A stretch of 64,000 nucleotides of DNA from Rhodospirillales bacterium (GTDB lineage Bacteria; Pseudomonadota; Alphaproteobacteria; Acetobacterales; Acetobacteraceae). Below the pieces are notes generated by a model. The model was given only the letters and a program-made list of their open reading frames with translations, was not told where the DNA came from and ran no database searches. This document shows, piece by piece, positions 9,135-17,196 of this stretch (position 1 is the first letter of the stretch; every line of letters begins with the position of its first letter). The DNA is taken from the NCBI GenBank assembly GCA_028869995.1, contig JAGWQN010000127.1:1-64000 (forward strand). Reading direction: 5' to 3'. Made by a program: the position numbers and the translations under genes.

Positions 9135-9207
9135 AGGCGCGTAGCTCAACGGTAGAGCGCTGCCTTTACCCGGCAGAGGTCGAGGGTTCGACTCCCTTCC
9201 GCGCCTA
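9135..9207 (+). tRNA. tRNA-like gene, predicted anticodon UAC (Val); atypical
   Basis: A cloverleaf can be drawn: acceptor AGGCGCG/CGCGCCT, D arm GCTC-AACGGTA-GAGC, anticodon arm CTGCC-TTTACCC-GGCAG, variable AGGTC, T arm GAGGG-TTCGACT-CCCTT. The anticodon loop reads UAC, a valine anticodon. Three points are odd. Position 37 is C where a purine is nearly universal. One extra C (9199 or 9200) sits between the T stem and a fully paired acceptor. The first base would be A, or with G first the seventh pair is T-C. No CCA is encoded. It may be a divergent functional tRNA or a decaying copy. The isotype is uncertain. Confidence 0.65.
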
Positions 9208-9310
9208 GAGGAAGCGGCAGATTTGTCTGTCGCTATGCTGCTATAGAGATCATCCCCTGGAGGCTCCGCGTCCGCAGGACCAGCCCCCGACGACCCGCAA
9301 GGAGCCGCCG

Positions 9311-9964
9311 ATGCCCTCTCTCCCCCGCGCCGTATCCACCCGCCGCCAGCACCTTCGCGCCGCGGCGTCGCTGACGCTGGTCGGGCTCCTGGCCGCCTGC
9401 GCCCCGCCGGCCACGCCGCTGGCCGACATTCCCGTGGCCAAGAACGGCAACTCCTCCTCCGAGTATGTGATCGGGGCTGGCGACACCCTCGGCATTTCCG
9501 TCTACCAGGCGCCCGAACTCTCGGTACCCAGCGTGCCGGTGCGGCCGGACGGTCGCATCTCGATGCCGCTGATCCCCGAGATCATGGCAGCCGGCAAGAC
9601 GCCGACCGAACTCGCCGCCGAAATCACCACGCGGCTCAAGGAATACGTCAAGGACCCGATCGTGACCGTGATGGTCTCCAACTTCGTGGGTCCGCTGAGC
9701 CGGCAAGTGAAGGTTATCGGGGCGGCGACGGACCCCCAGGCGATCCCCTATCGCGCACACATGACGCTGCTGGATGTCATGATCGCGGTCAAAGGCCTGA
9801 CCCGCTTCGCCGCCGGCAACCAGGCGGAGATCGTGCGGACCATCAACGGCAAGCAGCACATCATCCATGTCCATCTCGACGACCTGATGAACGGCGGCGA
9901 TATCAGTCAGAACATCGAGATGCAGCCGGGCGACACGCTGATCATTCCGCAGAGCTGGTTCTGA
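9311..9964 (+). CDS. Wza-like polysaccharide export outer-membrane lipoprotein (XrtA system)
   Basis: This 217-residue protein has a lipoprotein signal peptide with lipobox LLAAC (Cys30). A Poly_export domain follows (EYVIGAGDTLGISVYQAPELS, then VRPDGRISMPLI) and then SLBB-like sequence up to the terminal QPGDTLIIPQSWF. Wza-type proteins form the outer-membrane or periplasmic part of the export channel. It is shorter than Wza (about 380 residues), as is usual for the export proteins of exosortase-A loci. AAGGAG at 9299-9304 supports the ATG. It heads the plus-strand operon, and the chain-length gene starts 10 bases after its stop. Confidence 0.9.
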   Translation: MPSLPRAVSTRRQHLRAAASLTLVGLLAACAPPATPLADIPVAKNGNSSSEYVIGAGDTLGISVYQAPELSVPSVPVRPDGRISMPLIPEIMAAGKTPTELAAEITTRLKEYVKDPIVTVMVSNFVGPLSRQVKVIGAATDPQAIPYRAHMTLLDVMIAVKGLTRFAAGNQAEIVRTINGKQHIIHVHLDDLMNGGDISQNIEMQPGDTLIIPQSWF

Positions 9965-9974
9965 GGAGCGCGAC

Positions 9975-11507
9975 GTGGGCGAACTGCACGTCCTGATACG
10001 CCGCTACGCGACCGCGGCCTGGCGCTATCGCTGGGCCACCATTGCGTTCGCCTGGATCGTCGCGCTGCTGGGCTGGCTCGGCGTGATGAGGATCCCCAAC
10101 CAGTACGAGGCGAGCGCCCGCGTCTATATCAATGCCGATGCGGTGCTGACGCCCCTGCTGCGCGGCATCGCCGCCAACTCGGGGGTGACGAACCAGCTCG
10201 ACCTCCTGCAGCGCACGCTGCTGAGCCGCCCCAACCTTGAGAAGCTGATCGCGCAGACCGATCTCGATCTGCAGATCACCGGCCCGGCCGACATGGAGGC
10301 GATGCAGCAGCGGCTCGCCAAGCAGATCCATCTCGTCCACGCGACGAAGAATCTCTTCACCATTTCCTACCGCAATACTAACCCGCGGCTGGCTTATGAT
10401 GTCGTCAACACGATGTTGACCATCTTCATCGAGAGCAAGACCGGCAACAATCGCTCGGAGATGGCCAACGCTCAGGCCTTTATCGACCATCAGCTGGCCG
10501 ATTACGAAAAGCAGCTGCGCACCGCCGAGCAGAGGCGGGCGAACTTCATGGCCAAGTATATCGACCTGCTGCCTGGCGATAATGGCATTTCCCGCCTCGA
10601 CGCTCAGCGCCGCACGCTGCGGCAGCTCGAAGGGCAGCTTGCCGACATGGTGTCCCGACGCGACCTGATCCAGCAGCAGCTTGCCAAGACACCCGCCATG
10701 GTACCCGTGGGCAGCGTGGCCACCGCGAGCGGCGTGCCCCCGGTCGATCCGGCGGTGCAACAGGCCGAGCGGACGCTTGCGGAGTTGCGGATGCGATTCA
10801 CCGACAAGAGCCCCGAGGTGATCGCCGCGAAGCAGCAGCTCGAAGCCCTGCGCGCGACCTCGCCAGGAAGGCTGGCGGCGGCCAGCGCGGGCAAGGGAGC
10901 CACAGCCAACGAAGTGCCGAACCCCATCGTCGAACCCCTGAAGCTGAGCCTCCTGCAGGCACAGACGCAGGTTGCGGCCTTGCAGCGCCAAGTGGCGACC
11001 GCTCGTCAGGAGAGCGCGAAGCTGGAGGCCGAAGCGCGCAATGTGCCAGAGCTTCAGGCGCAGTTCACGAACATGAACCGCGACTACGAGGTGCTGCGCA
11101 AGAACTATGAGGCCTTGCTGGCGCGCCGCGAATCCATGCGGATCGGCAAGGCAGCGGACACCAAGGCGAACCAGATCCAACTGCAGATCATCGACCCGCC
11201 GCAGGTGCCACAGGTGCCCGTGGCGCCGAACCGCCCCCTGCTGGTGACCGGCGTGTTTCTGCTGGCGATCGGCGGCGGCATCGGGATCGCCGTTCTGCTG
11301 TCCCAGTTCGACCAGTCCTTCCACACGCTCGACGATCTGCGCGCCCTGGGCCTGCCTATCGCGGGGTCGATCTCGCTGCTGGGCACGGTCTCGCGCTGGC
11401 GCCAGGCCGGCGCCGTGGCTCTGTTCTCGGCCGGCCTCGTGATCCTGGGAATGGTCTACGGCGGGCTGCTCTATCACATCCTTTCCAGCGGACCGGGGAG
11501 CGCCTGA
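9975..11507 (+). CDS. Wzz-like polysaccharide chain-length determinant (XrtA system)
   Basis: The protein has 510 residues with a first transmembrane helix near 22-40 and a Wzz domain containing the early IPNQYEASARVYI motif. A long periplasmic coiled-coil region (about 170-410, rich in Q, E, R and A) follows. The GNVR-like NRDYEVLRKNYEALLARRES precedes a helix near 420-443, and a further hydrophobic helix lies near 475-495. It has no kinase domain: the cognate kinase is the next gene, 2 bases downstream, so this is the split PCP/kinase form. It is expected to control polymer length and link the inner-membrane machinery to the export lipoprotein. The GTG start follows GAGGAG. Confidence 0.9.
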   Translation: MGELHVLIRRYATAAWRYRWATIAFAWIVALLGWLGVMRIPNQYEASARVYINADAVLTPLLRGIAANSGVTNQLDLLQRTLLSRPNLEKLIAQTDLDLQITGPADMEAMQQRLAKQIHLVHATKNLFTISYRNTNPRLAYDVVNTMLTIFIESKTGNNRSEMANAQAFIDHQLADYEKQLRTAEQRRANFMAKYIDLLPGDNGISRLDAQRRTLRQLEGQLADMVSRRDLIQQQLAKTPAMVPVGSVATASGVPPVDPAVQQAERTLAELRMRFTDKSPEVIAAKQQLEALRATSPGRLAAASAGKGATANEVPNPIVEPLKLSLLQAQTQVAALQRQVATARQESAKLEAEARNVPELQAQFTNMNRDYEVLRKNYEALLARRESMRIGKAADTKANQIQLQIIDPPQVPQVPVAPNRPLLVTGVFLLAIGGGIGIAVLLSQFDQSFHTLDDLRALGLPIAGSISLLGTVSRWRQAGAVALFSAGLVILGMVYGGLLYHILSSGPGSA

Positions 11508-11509
11508 GC

Positions 11510-12601
11510 ATGACGCCCGTGGACGAGCCGGGATCCGGCCATCTGATCGAACGCTTTGCCTCCCGCCTGCGTGGCGTCGGCGGCCTGACCGCGACGCCGG
11601 AAAGCGGGTCGGGCGTGGGCGATGACAAGGGCTTCGACGAGGCCGCCGCGCCGGCCGTTCCGCCGCGGGAAGCGGCGATGCCGCTTGCTGCACGGTTCGA
11701 GGAGCTGGCTGCTGCCGTCGCCGGCCAGGCGGGTGTCCAGCCGGTCGAGGGCGATACGACGATCGCGGAGCGTGACGAACGCCCGGATCCGTCGTCGTCG
11801 CGCGCGGCACCGGAGCCGATCCGCCCCTGGACCGGGGTGCCGGTCGGGACCGGCCCGACACTGCCTGCCAAACCCGTCAGCATCGACTGGGACGTGCTGG
11901 CCGCTGCGGGGCTTGCGGTCGGGCAGACGACGCGCACGCGGATCGCCGAGGAATTCCGCATCGCGGCCGGGCGGGTCCTGCGCGCGGTTCGCGCGTCCTA
12001 CGCCCCCGGGCGCGGCGCCGGCAACATGGTGATGATCACCTCGGCACGACCCGGCGAGGGCAAAAGCTTCAACACCCTGAATCTTGCCGGCTCGCTCGCG
12101 CAACACACGCCGCGCAACGTGCTGCTGATCGACGTGGACGCCAAGGAACGGCCCCTCTCGGCGGATCTCGGCCTCGACGACCGGCCAGGCCTGCTCGACC
12201 TCGCCGCGGATCCGTCGTTGCGCGTGGATGACATGGTGCTGCAGACCGCCATACCGCGTCTGTCGGTCCTGCCGATCGGCTCGCGCCGGGCCCGGGCACC
12301 GGATCTTGCGGCCGCGAGCCCGGTGACCGCTCTGCTCGAACGTCTCGCCAGGCGTTTCCCCAACCACTTGCTGCTGCTCGACACGCCGCCTTGCCTATCC
12401 ACCAGCGACCCGAGCACCTTCGCCTCGGTGGTGGGCCTGATCATCATGATCGTGGAGGCGGAAAAGACGCAAAAGAACGAGGTGGCGGCTGCCCTCGACC
12501 TAATTCGGGCTTGCGAAAACGTCATGCTGATGCTGAACAAGATCAAGCTAACCACCAGCTACACGTTTGGAGCCTATCATTATTTCGGCACCTACACGTA
12601 G
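11510..12601 (+). CDS. bacterial tyrosine kinase (BY-kinase), XrtA-associated
   Basis: This is a 363-residue cytoplasmic P-loop kinase. After a poorly conserved proline- and alanine-rich N-terminus (1-120) come Walker A SARPGEGKSF (178-187), Walker A' LLIDVDAK (205-212) and Walker B LLLLDTPP (287-294). The C-terminus carries Y351, Y356, Y358 and Y362, the tyrosine cluster that BY-kinases autophosphorylate. The activating cytoplasmic tail should come from the adjacent chain-length protein. Phosphorylation cycles of such pairs control polymer synthesis and export. The next gene overlaps or abuts its 3' end, so expression is probably coupled. Confidence 0.9.
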   Translation: MTPVDEPGSGHLIERFASRLRGVGGLTATPESGSGVGDDKGFDEAAAPAVPPREAAMPLAARFEELAAAVAGQAGVQPVEGDTTIAERDERPDPSSSRAAPEPIRPWTGVPVGTGPTLPAKPVSIDWDVLAAAGLAVGQTTRTRIAEEFRIAAGRVLRAVRASYAPGRGAGNMVMITSARPGEGKSFNTLNLAGSLAQHTPRNVLLIDVDAKERPLSADLGLDDRPGLLDLAADPSLRVDDMVLQTAIPRLSVLPIGSRRARAPDLAAASPVTALLERLARRFPNHLLLLDTPPCLSTSDPSTFASVVGLIIMIVEAEKTQKNEVAAALDLIRACENVMLMLNKIKLTTSYTFGAYHYFGTYT

Positions 12602-12620
12602 ATCGGGCGGCAGTCCGGCG

Positions 12621-14282
12621 TTGTCCCTCCCCTCGTCGCGGCCAGGACGGTCCCGCGGGAAAGCGGCCTATTTCCGTGGTTTAGCCGCGTTTGGGGCGGG
12701 TCTCGCCGGGCTCGTCGTGGCCGCCCCCGCATGGGCGCAGAGCACGGGCCTGCTCCCTTCCAACGCCGCCGGCGTGAACCTCGGGAACCTGCGGCAAGCC
12801 TACGACTCGGCGCTGTCGACTCTGTCGCCGACCCCGCAAATCGGCTTCACGATCACCCCGGCGATCTCGCTCAGTGGTTTTTTTGCCGACCCCGTCGTCG
12901 CCGGCAGCAGGGGCAGCCGCCATGCGGATGTCGGGACGATCATCAGCCCTTCGCTGCTGGTCAGCGGACAAAGCCCGCGGCTGCAGGGCACGCTGCTCTA
13001 CAGCCCCCAGGCGACCTTCTACGCCCAGGAAGGCAGCGCCAACCGGATCGGCCAGAATTTCAATGGCAACCTGCATGCCATCCTGGTGCCGGACACACTC
13101 TTCCTCGATGCGCGCGGGACCGGCTCGATGACGCTGGGGCAAGGGGGTTACAGCAGTTACGGCGCGTCCGGGCTGTCGCCGCAGCAACTGACCCAAACCT
13201 ATGGGTTCCAGATCGCGCCGCTGCTGCAGCACCGCTTCGACGGCACCGGCATTGCTGAACTCGGCTATACCTACGCCGAGACGGTCTTCGAGAACGGCAA
13301 CAACGTGCCGACGACCACGCCGTTCGGCACCGTCGCGCCGAATCAGAACCAGATCACCAATGCCGCGCATGTGGGCTTCACGTCAGGCGAGAATTTTGGC
13401 CGCATACGCTTCAGCGGGCTGCTCTCCGGCTCGCAGAGCACCGGCGGCAGCCTCGGCGCATCGCACCGCAACCTGGCCAACGTCGACCTGGCCTATGGCA
13501 TCACGCGCGAGATCATCATCCTCGGCAGCGTGGGTTACGAGGACCTGCACTACGGCGGCACGGCACCGATCAACATCCGTGGTATGACGTGGAGCGCGGG
13601 CACCCGCCTGCTCCCCAATCCCAAGAGCTCCATCACCGTCACCTATGGCCGGTACGACGGTGCGAACAGCGTGTCCTTCGACGGCAGCTACCAGCTCGGC
13701 ACGCGGCTGCTGCTGAGCGGGCGGTACTCGAAAGGGATCTCGAGCGCGGCCGAGGATCTCCAGAGCGCGCTCGCTTCCTCGCGGCTTGATCCGTACGGCA
13801 ACCCGATCGATGCGGTGACGGGCGTGCCGCTGATGCTGCAAGACAATTTCTTCGGTATCTCAGGGACGGTGGATCGGATCGAGCGCTACAGCGCCTCTAT
13901 TGCCTATCTGCTGCCTCGCGACGTCGTCACGCTCGGCGCTCGCACCGACCACAACCGCGTCCTGAGTTCCTCGGCTCAGACCGCCTCCGGCCCGACATCG
14001 ACCTCCGGGACCTATTTCTCGTTGGCCTGGCAGCACGATCTCTCGCCGACCATCTCCGCCAACACGTCCTATCAGTACGGGATCCGTACCGGGGCGGGCA
14101 GCACGCAAACGCCAGGAACGTCGACGGAGTATATCCACAGCTTCTCGCTCGGGGCGAGCTGGCGCATGTCCAAGACGTTGACCACGTCGGCGCTGTATGC
14201 GCTGGACATCACATCCTCACGGACCGCTGGTTACGATCAAACCACTCATTATGTGATCATTACCCTGAACAAGCAGTTCTGA
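12621..14282 (+). CDS. outer-membrane beta-barrel protein, PEP-CTERM-system associated
   Basis: About 553 residues, with a signal peptide ending AWAQ and a long body of alternating amphipathic strands rich in G, S, T, Y and N. It ends in aromatic THYVIITLNKQF, with Phe last, as in outer-membrane barrels inserted by BamA. Its position between the tyrosine kinase and the ATPase matches the uncharacterised barrel protein of exosortase-A loci. It may be the outer-membrane pore or an assembly factor for the polymer (inference). The start is uncertain: TTG 12621 gives a compact signal peptide, while TTG 12567 would overlap the kinase gene by 35 bases. Neither has a strong ribosome site. Confidence 0.8.
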   Translation: MSLPSSRPGRSRGKAAYFRGLAAFGAGLAGLVVAAPAWAQSTGLLPSNAAGVNLGNLRQAYDSALSTLSPTPQIGFTITPAISLSGFFADPVVAGSRGSRHADVGTIISPSLLVSGQSPRLQGTLLYSPQATFYAQEGSANRIGQNFNGNLHAILVPDTLFLDARGTGSMTLGQGGYSSYGASGLSPQQLTQTYGFQIAPLLQHRFDGTGIAELGYTYAETVFENGNNVPTTTPFGTVAPNQNQITNAAHVGFTSGENFGRIRFSGLLSGSQSTGGSLGASHRNLANVDLAYGITREIIILGSVGYEDLHYGGTAPINIRGMTWSAGTRLLPNPKSSITVTYGRYDGANSVSFDGSYQLGTRLLLSGRYSKGISSAAEDLQSALASSRLDPYGNPIDAVTGVPLMLQDNFFGISGTVDRIERYSASIAYLLPRDVVTLGARTDHNRVLSSSAQTASGPTSTSGTYFSLAWQHDLSPTISANTSYQYGIRTGAGSTQTPGTSTEYIHSFSLGASWRMSKTLTTSALYALDITSSRTAGYDQTTHYVIITLNKQF

Positions 14283-14285
14283 GCG

Positions 14286-15281
14286 ATGTTCGAACAGTTC
14301 TATGGACTGTCGGCTCCGCCGTTCCAACTGACGCCCGATCAACGCTTCTTCTACCAGAGCCGCGGCCATGGCCGCGCGATTTCCCACCTCATCTTCGGCC
14401 TGTCGCAGGGAGAGGGATTCATCGTCATCACCGGCGAGGTCGGGGCCGGCAAGACGACACTGGTCGAACGGCTCTGGGCGCAGCTCGACCGTGACGTGTA
14501 CACGATGGCCCGCGTCAGCACGACGCAGGTATCCGGCGATGACCTCTTCCGCCTGGCGATGGCTGGCTTCGGCGTGACCGCCGACACCAGCGACAAGGCC
14601 ACGCTGATCGCCCATTTCTCGGACATTCTGCGCGCCCGCCGGGCCGAAGGGCGACGGCTGCTGCTCGTGGTGGACGAGGCGCAGAATCTCTCCCTGCCGG
14701 CTCTGGAAGAGTTGCGCATGCTGTCCAACCTCCCCGAGGAGGGGCAGTCGGGGCTGCAGATGATCCTGCTGGGCCAGCCCCAGTTCCGTGCGCGTATCGC
14801 CAGCCCCGATCTGGAGCAACTGCGCAGCCGCGTGCTCGCCTCCTACCATCTCGGCCCGCTCGCCGCCGAGGAGACGCGCGCCTATATCGAACACCGATTA
14901 AAAGCGGTGGAATGGAACGGTGACCCGACCTTCACCGAGGGCGCTTTCGCGGCAATCCATCGCGAGAGCGGCGGCGTGCCGCGGCGCATCAACCGGCTCG
15001 CCTCGCGCGTCTTGCTTTATGGCGCGCTCGAGGAGGCGCACAGCATCACCGGCCCCATGGTCGATTCGACGGCCGACGAGCTTCGGCGCGATCTCGAGGG
15101 CGGAGCGCCCGAACAAGCCTCGCCCGCCATACCCGTCGCCGGCGCCCCGCCTCTGCCGGCGATCCCAGGGCTCGCGGATCTGACACGTCGCGTCGCCGCC
15201 CTCGAGGAATCGGCGGCTCGGCGCGAACGCGTCTTCCAGCGCCTGATGGACGTCTTCGGCGGCGTCAGCGCACGAGGGTGA
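14286..15281 (+). CDS. ExeA/GspA-like AAA ATPase, XrtA-associated
   Basis: The 331-residue protein begins MFEQFYGLSAPPFQLTPD, the signature opening of ExeA-type ATPases. Walker A is GEVGAGKTT (50-58) and Walker B LLLVVDEAQN (125-134). The sensor region contains GGVPRRINRLAS, and a helical C-terminus ends near ALEESAARRERVFQRLM. Exosortase-A loci normally carry one such ATPase in this position. A role in assembling or energising the envelope complex is inferred from ExeA, which helps insert secretin. It follows the barrel gene by 3 bases, and its TGA overlaps a GTG upstream of the deacetylase start. Confidence 0.9.
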   Translation: MFEQFYGLSAPPFQLTPDQRFFYQSRGHGRAISHLIFGLSQGEGFIVITGEVGAGKTTLVERLWAQLDRDVYTMARVSTTQVSGDDLFRLAMAGFGVTADTSDKATLIAHFSDILRARRAEGRRLLLVVDEAQNLSLPALEELRMLSNLPEEGQSGLQMILLGQPQFRARIASPDLEQLRSRVLASYHLGPLAAEETRAYIEHRLKAVEWNGDPTFTEGAFAAIHRESGGVPRRINRLASRVLLYGALEEAHSITGPMVDSTADELRRDLEGGAPEQASPAIPVAGAPPLPAIPGLADLTRRVAALEESAARRERVFQRLMDVFGGVSARG

Positions 15282-15289
15282 GGCGGGCG

Positions 15290-16144
15290 ATGGCAGGTTC
15301 CACCCCCCAGGCCCCTATCACGGGGGCGATGACGCTCGACGTCGAGGATTATTTCCAGGTCGAGGCGTTCGCGGGCGTCGTCGACCCGACGCAGTGGGAC
15401 GCGTTCGCGCCCCGTGTCGCCGCGAACACCAACCGGGTCCTCGACCTGTTCGCCTCGGCCGGCATCCGGGCGACGTGCTTCACGCTCGGCTGGGTTGCCG
15501 AGCGACACCCGGCGCTGGTCCGCCGCATCGTGGCCGAGGGACACGAGCTGGCGAGCCACGGCTACGGGCACCAGCGTGTGGATCGCATTGGCGAGGCTGC
15601 CTTCGCCGCCGACATCGCCCAGGCCAAGGCCCTGCTCGAGGATATCGGCGGCGTTGCCGTCGCCGGTTATCGGGCACCGACCTTCTCGATCGGCCCGCGC
15701 ACGGCATGGGCCTATGATGCCCTCGCCAAGGCCGGCTATCGGTATTCTTCCTCCGTGTTCCCGATCCGTCACGACCTCTACGGATCGCCGGATTCGCCGC
15801 GACAGGCCCATCGATGCGGGCCGCTCCTCGAACTGCCGATGACCACGTTCCACCTCGGCAGCCGCAACCTTCCCCTCTCGGGCGGCGGCTGGTTCCGCCT
15901 CGCTCCCTACGCGCTGTTCCGGGCGGGACTGCGCCGGGTGATCGGCGAGGGCTCCCGCGCGATCTTCTATTTCCATCCCTGGGAAATCGATCCGGAGCAG
16001 CCCCTCATCGCCGGCGCTTCCGCCCGTTCGCGCTTCCGCCATCGCGTCAATCTCTCGGCGATGGAGGGCAAGCTGCGCCAGCTCCTGCACGACTTCGGCT
16101 GGGACCGGATCGATCGGGTGTTCGCGCCCGAACTTGCCGCCTGA
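15290..16144 (+). CDS. polysaccharide deacetylase (NodB domain), XrtA-associated
   Basis: This 284-residue protein belongs to carbohydrate esterase family 4. TLDVEDYFQVEAF provides the catalytic and metal Asp (D17). HELASHGYGHQRV provides the metal His pair (H90, H94), and GYRAPTFSI the conserved Arg. The C-terminal part (FYFHPWEIDPEQP) is typical of the subgroup in exosortase-A loci. It probably removes N-acetyl groups from the exopolysaccharide. No signal peptide is visible, so the site of action is unclear. ATG 15290 with GAGGCGGG upstream is preferred over GTG 15278, which overlaps the ATPase stop. Confidence 0.9.
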   Translation: MAGSTPQAPITGAMTLDVEDYFQVEAFAGVVDPTQWDAFAPRVAANTNRVLDLFASAGIRATCFTLGWVAERHPALVRRIVAEGHELASHGYGHQRVDRIGEAAFAADIAQAKALLEDIGGVAVAGYRAPTFSIGPRTAWAYDALAKAGYRYSSSVFPIRHDLYGSPDSPRQAHRCGPLLELPMTTFHLGSRNLPLSGGGWFRLAPYALFRAGLRRVIGEGSRAIFYFHPWEIDPEQPLIAGASARSRFRHRVNLSAMEGKLRQLLHDFGWDRIDRVFAPELAA

Positions 16145-16146
16145 GC

Positions 16147-17196
16147 ATGCCTCTCGCGATCCGGACCCTCGACGCGGGAAGCGTTGCCGCTTGGGATGCG
16201 TTCGTGCTCGCCCACCCGCGCGCCACCTTCTTCCACCGTGCCGGCTGGGCCCAGGCCATCGAACGGGCCTTTGGCCAGCGGACACACTTCATCTTCGCCG
16301 AGCGCGATGGCGCAATCGCCGGCGTGCTGCCGCTCGGCAGCGTGCGCTCGCGCCTGTTCGGCCACAGCCTCATCTCCGTTCCGTTCTGTGTCCATGGCGG
16401 CCCGCTCGGCGATGAGCCGGCGACGGAAGCGGCCTTGCTCGCCGCGGCCGAGCGCATCATGGATCAGACCTCCGCGCCGGTGCTGGAGCTGCGCCTGCTG
16501 CACGATCTCGATCCAGCGGTTTTCGCGGCCGGCGCCTGGCCGGCGCGCGACGATCTCTACGTCACGTTCCGCAAGCGCTTCACCAATTCAGACGAGGCGA
16601 ACCTCAAGGCCATCCCGCGCAAGCAGCGCGCCATGGTCCGCAAGGGGATTGACCGGGGGCTGACCTCGGACGTCTCGCGCGATGCAGGCGGTCTTCACCG
16701 CATCTATGCCGAGAGCGTCCGCAATCTCGGCACTCCCGTTTTTCCGCGCCGCTGGTTTCAGGCCCTGCTCGACACATTCGGCGAGAACGCCGAGATCGTC
16801 ACAATTCGCGACGGGGATAATCCGGTTGCCGCGGTGATGAACTTCACGTTCCGTGACGAGATTCTTCCTTATTACGGAGGTGGAACTTCCGCGGCCCGCC
16901 ACACCCATGCCAACGACTTCATGTACTGGGAAGTCATGCGCCGCGCGGCCGGCCGGGGGCTGTCCCTGTTCGATTTCGGCCGCAGCAAGCGCGGCACGGG
17001 CGCCTTCGCCTTCAAGAAGAACTGGGGCTTCGAGCCGGAACCCATCGTGCATCGGTACCGACTGGCACCGGGCGCAGCGATCCCCGACCTCAATCCGCTG
17101 AACCCGAAATACCGGCTCTTCATCGCCGCCTGGAAGAAGCTGCCGCTACCGCTCGCCAACCTCCTCGGCCCGGCGATCGTGCGCGGGCTCGGCTAG
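16147..17196 (+). CDS. FemAB-like GNAT-fold protein, XrtA-associated
   Basis: The 349-residue protein has a FemAB/GNAT fold: early FFHRAGWAQAIERAFGQ, a middle PRKQRAMVRKGIDRG typical of the family, and a late FDFGRSKRGTGAFAFKKNWGFEPEP. FemAB relatives transfer aminoacyl groups from tRNA or act as N-acyltransferases. The version next to exosortase A is conserved, but its substrate is unknown. It starts 2 bases after the deacetylase stop and is the last gene of the plus-strand block. Its end overlaps the end of the opposing glycosyltransferase gene by 4 bases. Confidence 0.87.
   Translation: MPLAIRTLDAGSVAAWDAFVLAHPRATFFHRAGWAQAIERAFGQRTHFIFAERDGAIAGVLPLGSVRSRLFGHSLISVPFCVHGGPLGDEPATEAALLAAAERIMDQTSAPVLELRLLHDLDPAVFAAGAWPARDDLYVTFRKRFTNSDEANLKAIPRKQRAMVRKGIDRGLTSDVSRDAGGLHRIYAESVRNLGTPVFPRRWFQALLDTFGENAEIVTIRDGDNPVAAVMNFTFRDEILPYYGGGTSAARHTHANDFMYWEVMRRAAGRGLSLFDFGRSKRGTGAFAFKKNWGFEPEPIVHRYRLAPGAAIPDLNPLNPKYRLFIAAWKKLPLPLANLLGPAIVRGLG

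Noticed and set aside
8878-9144. 88-codon open frame in the AT-rich gap
   Set aside because: It runs into the tRNA-like gene, has no ribosome site and shows no protein-like pattern; an equal antisense frame overlaps it.
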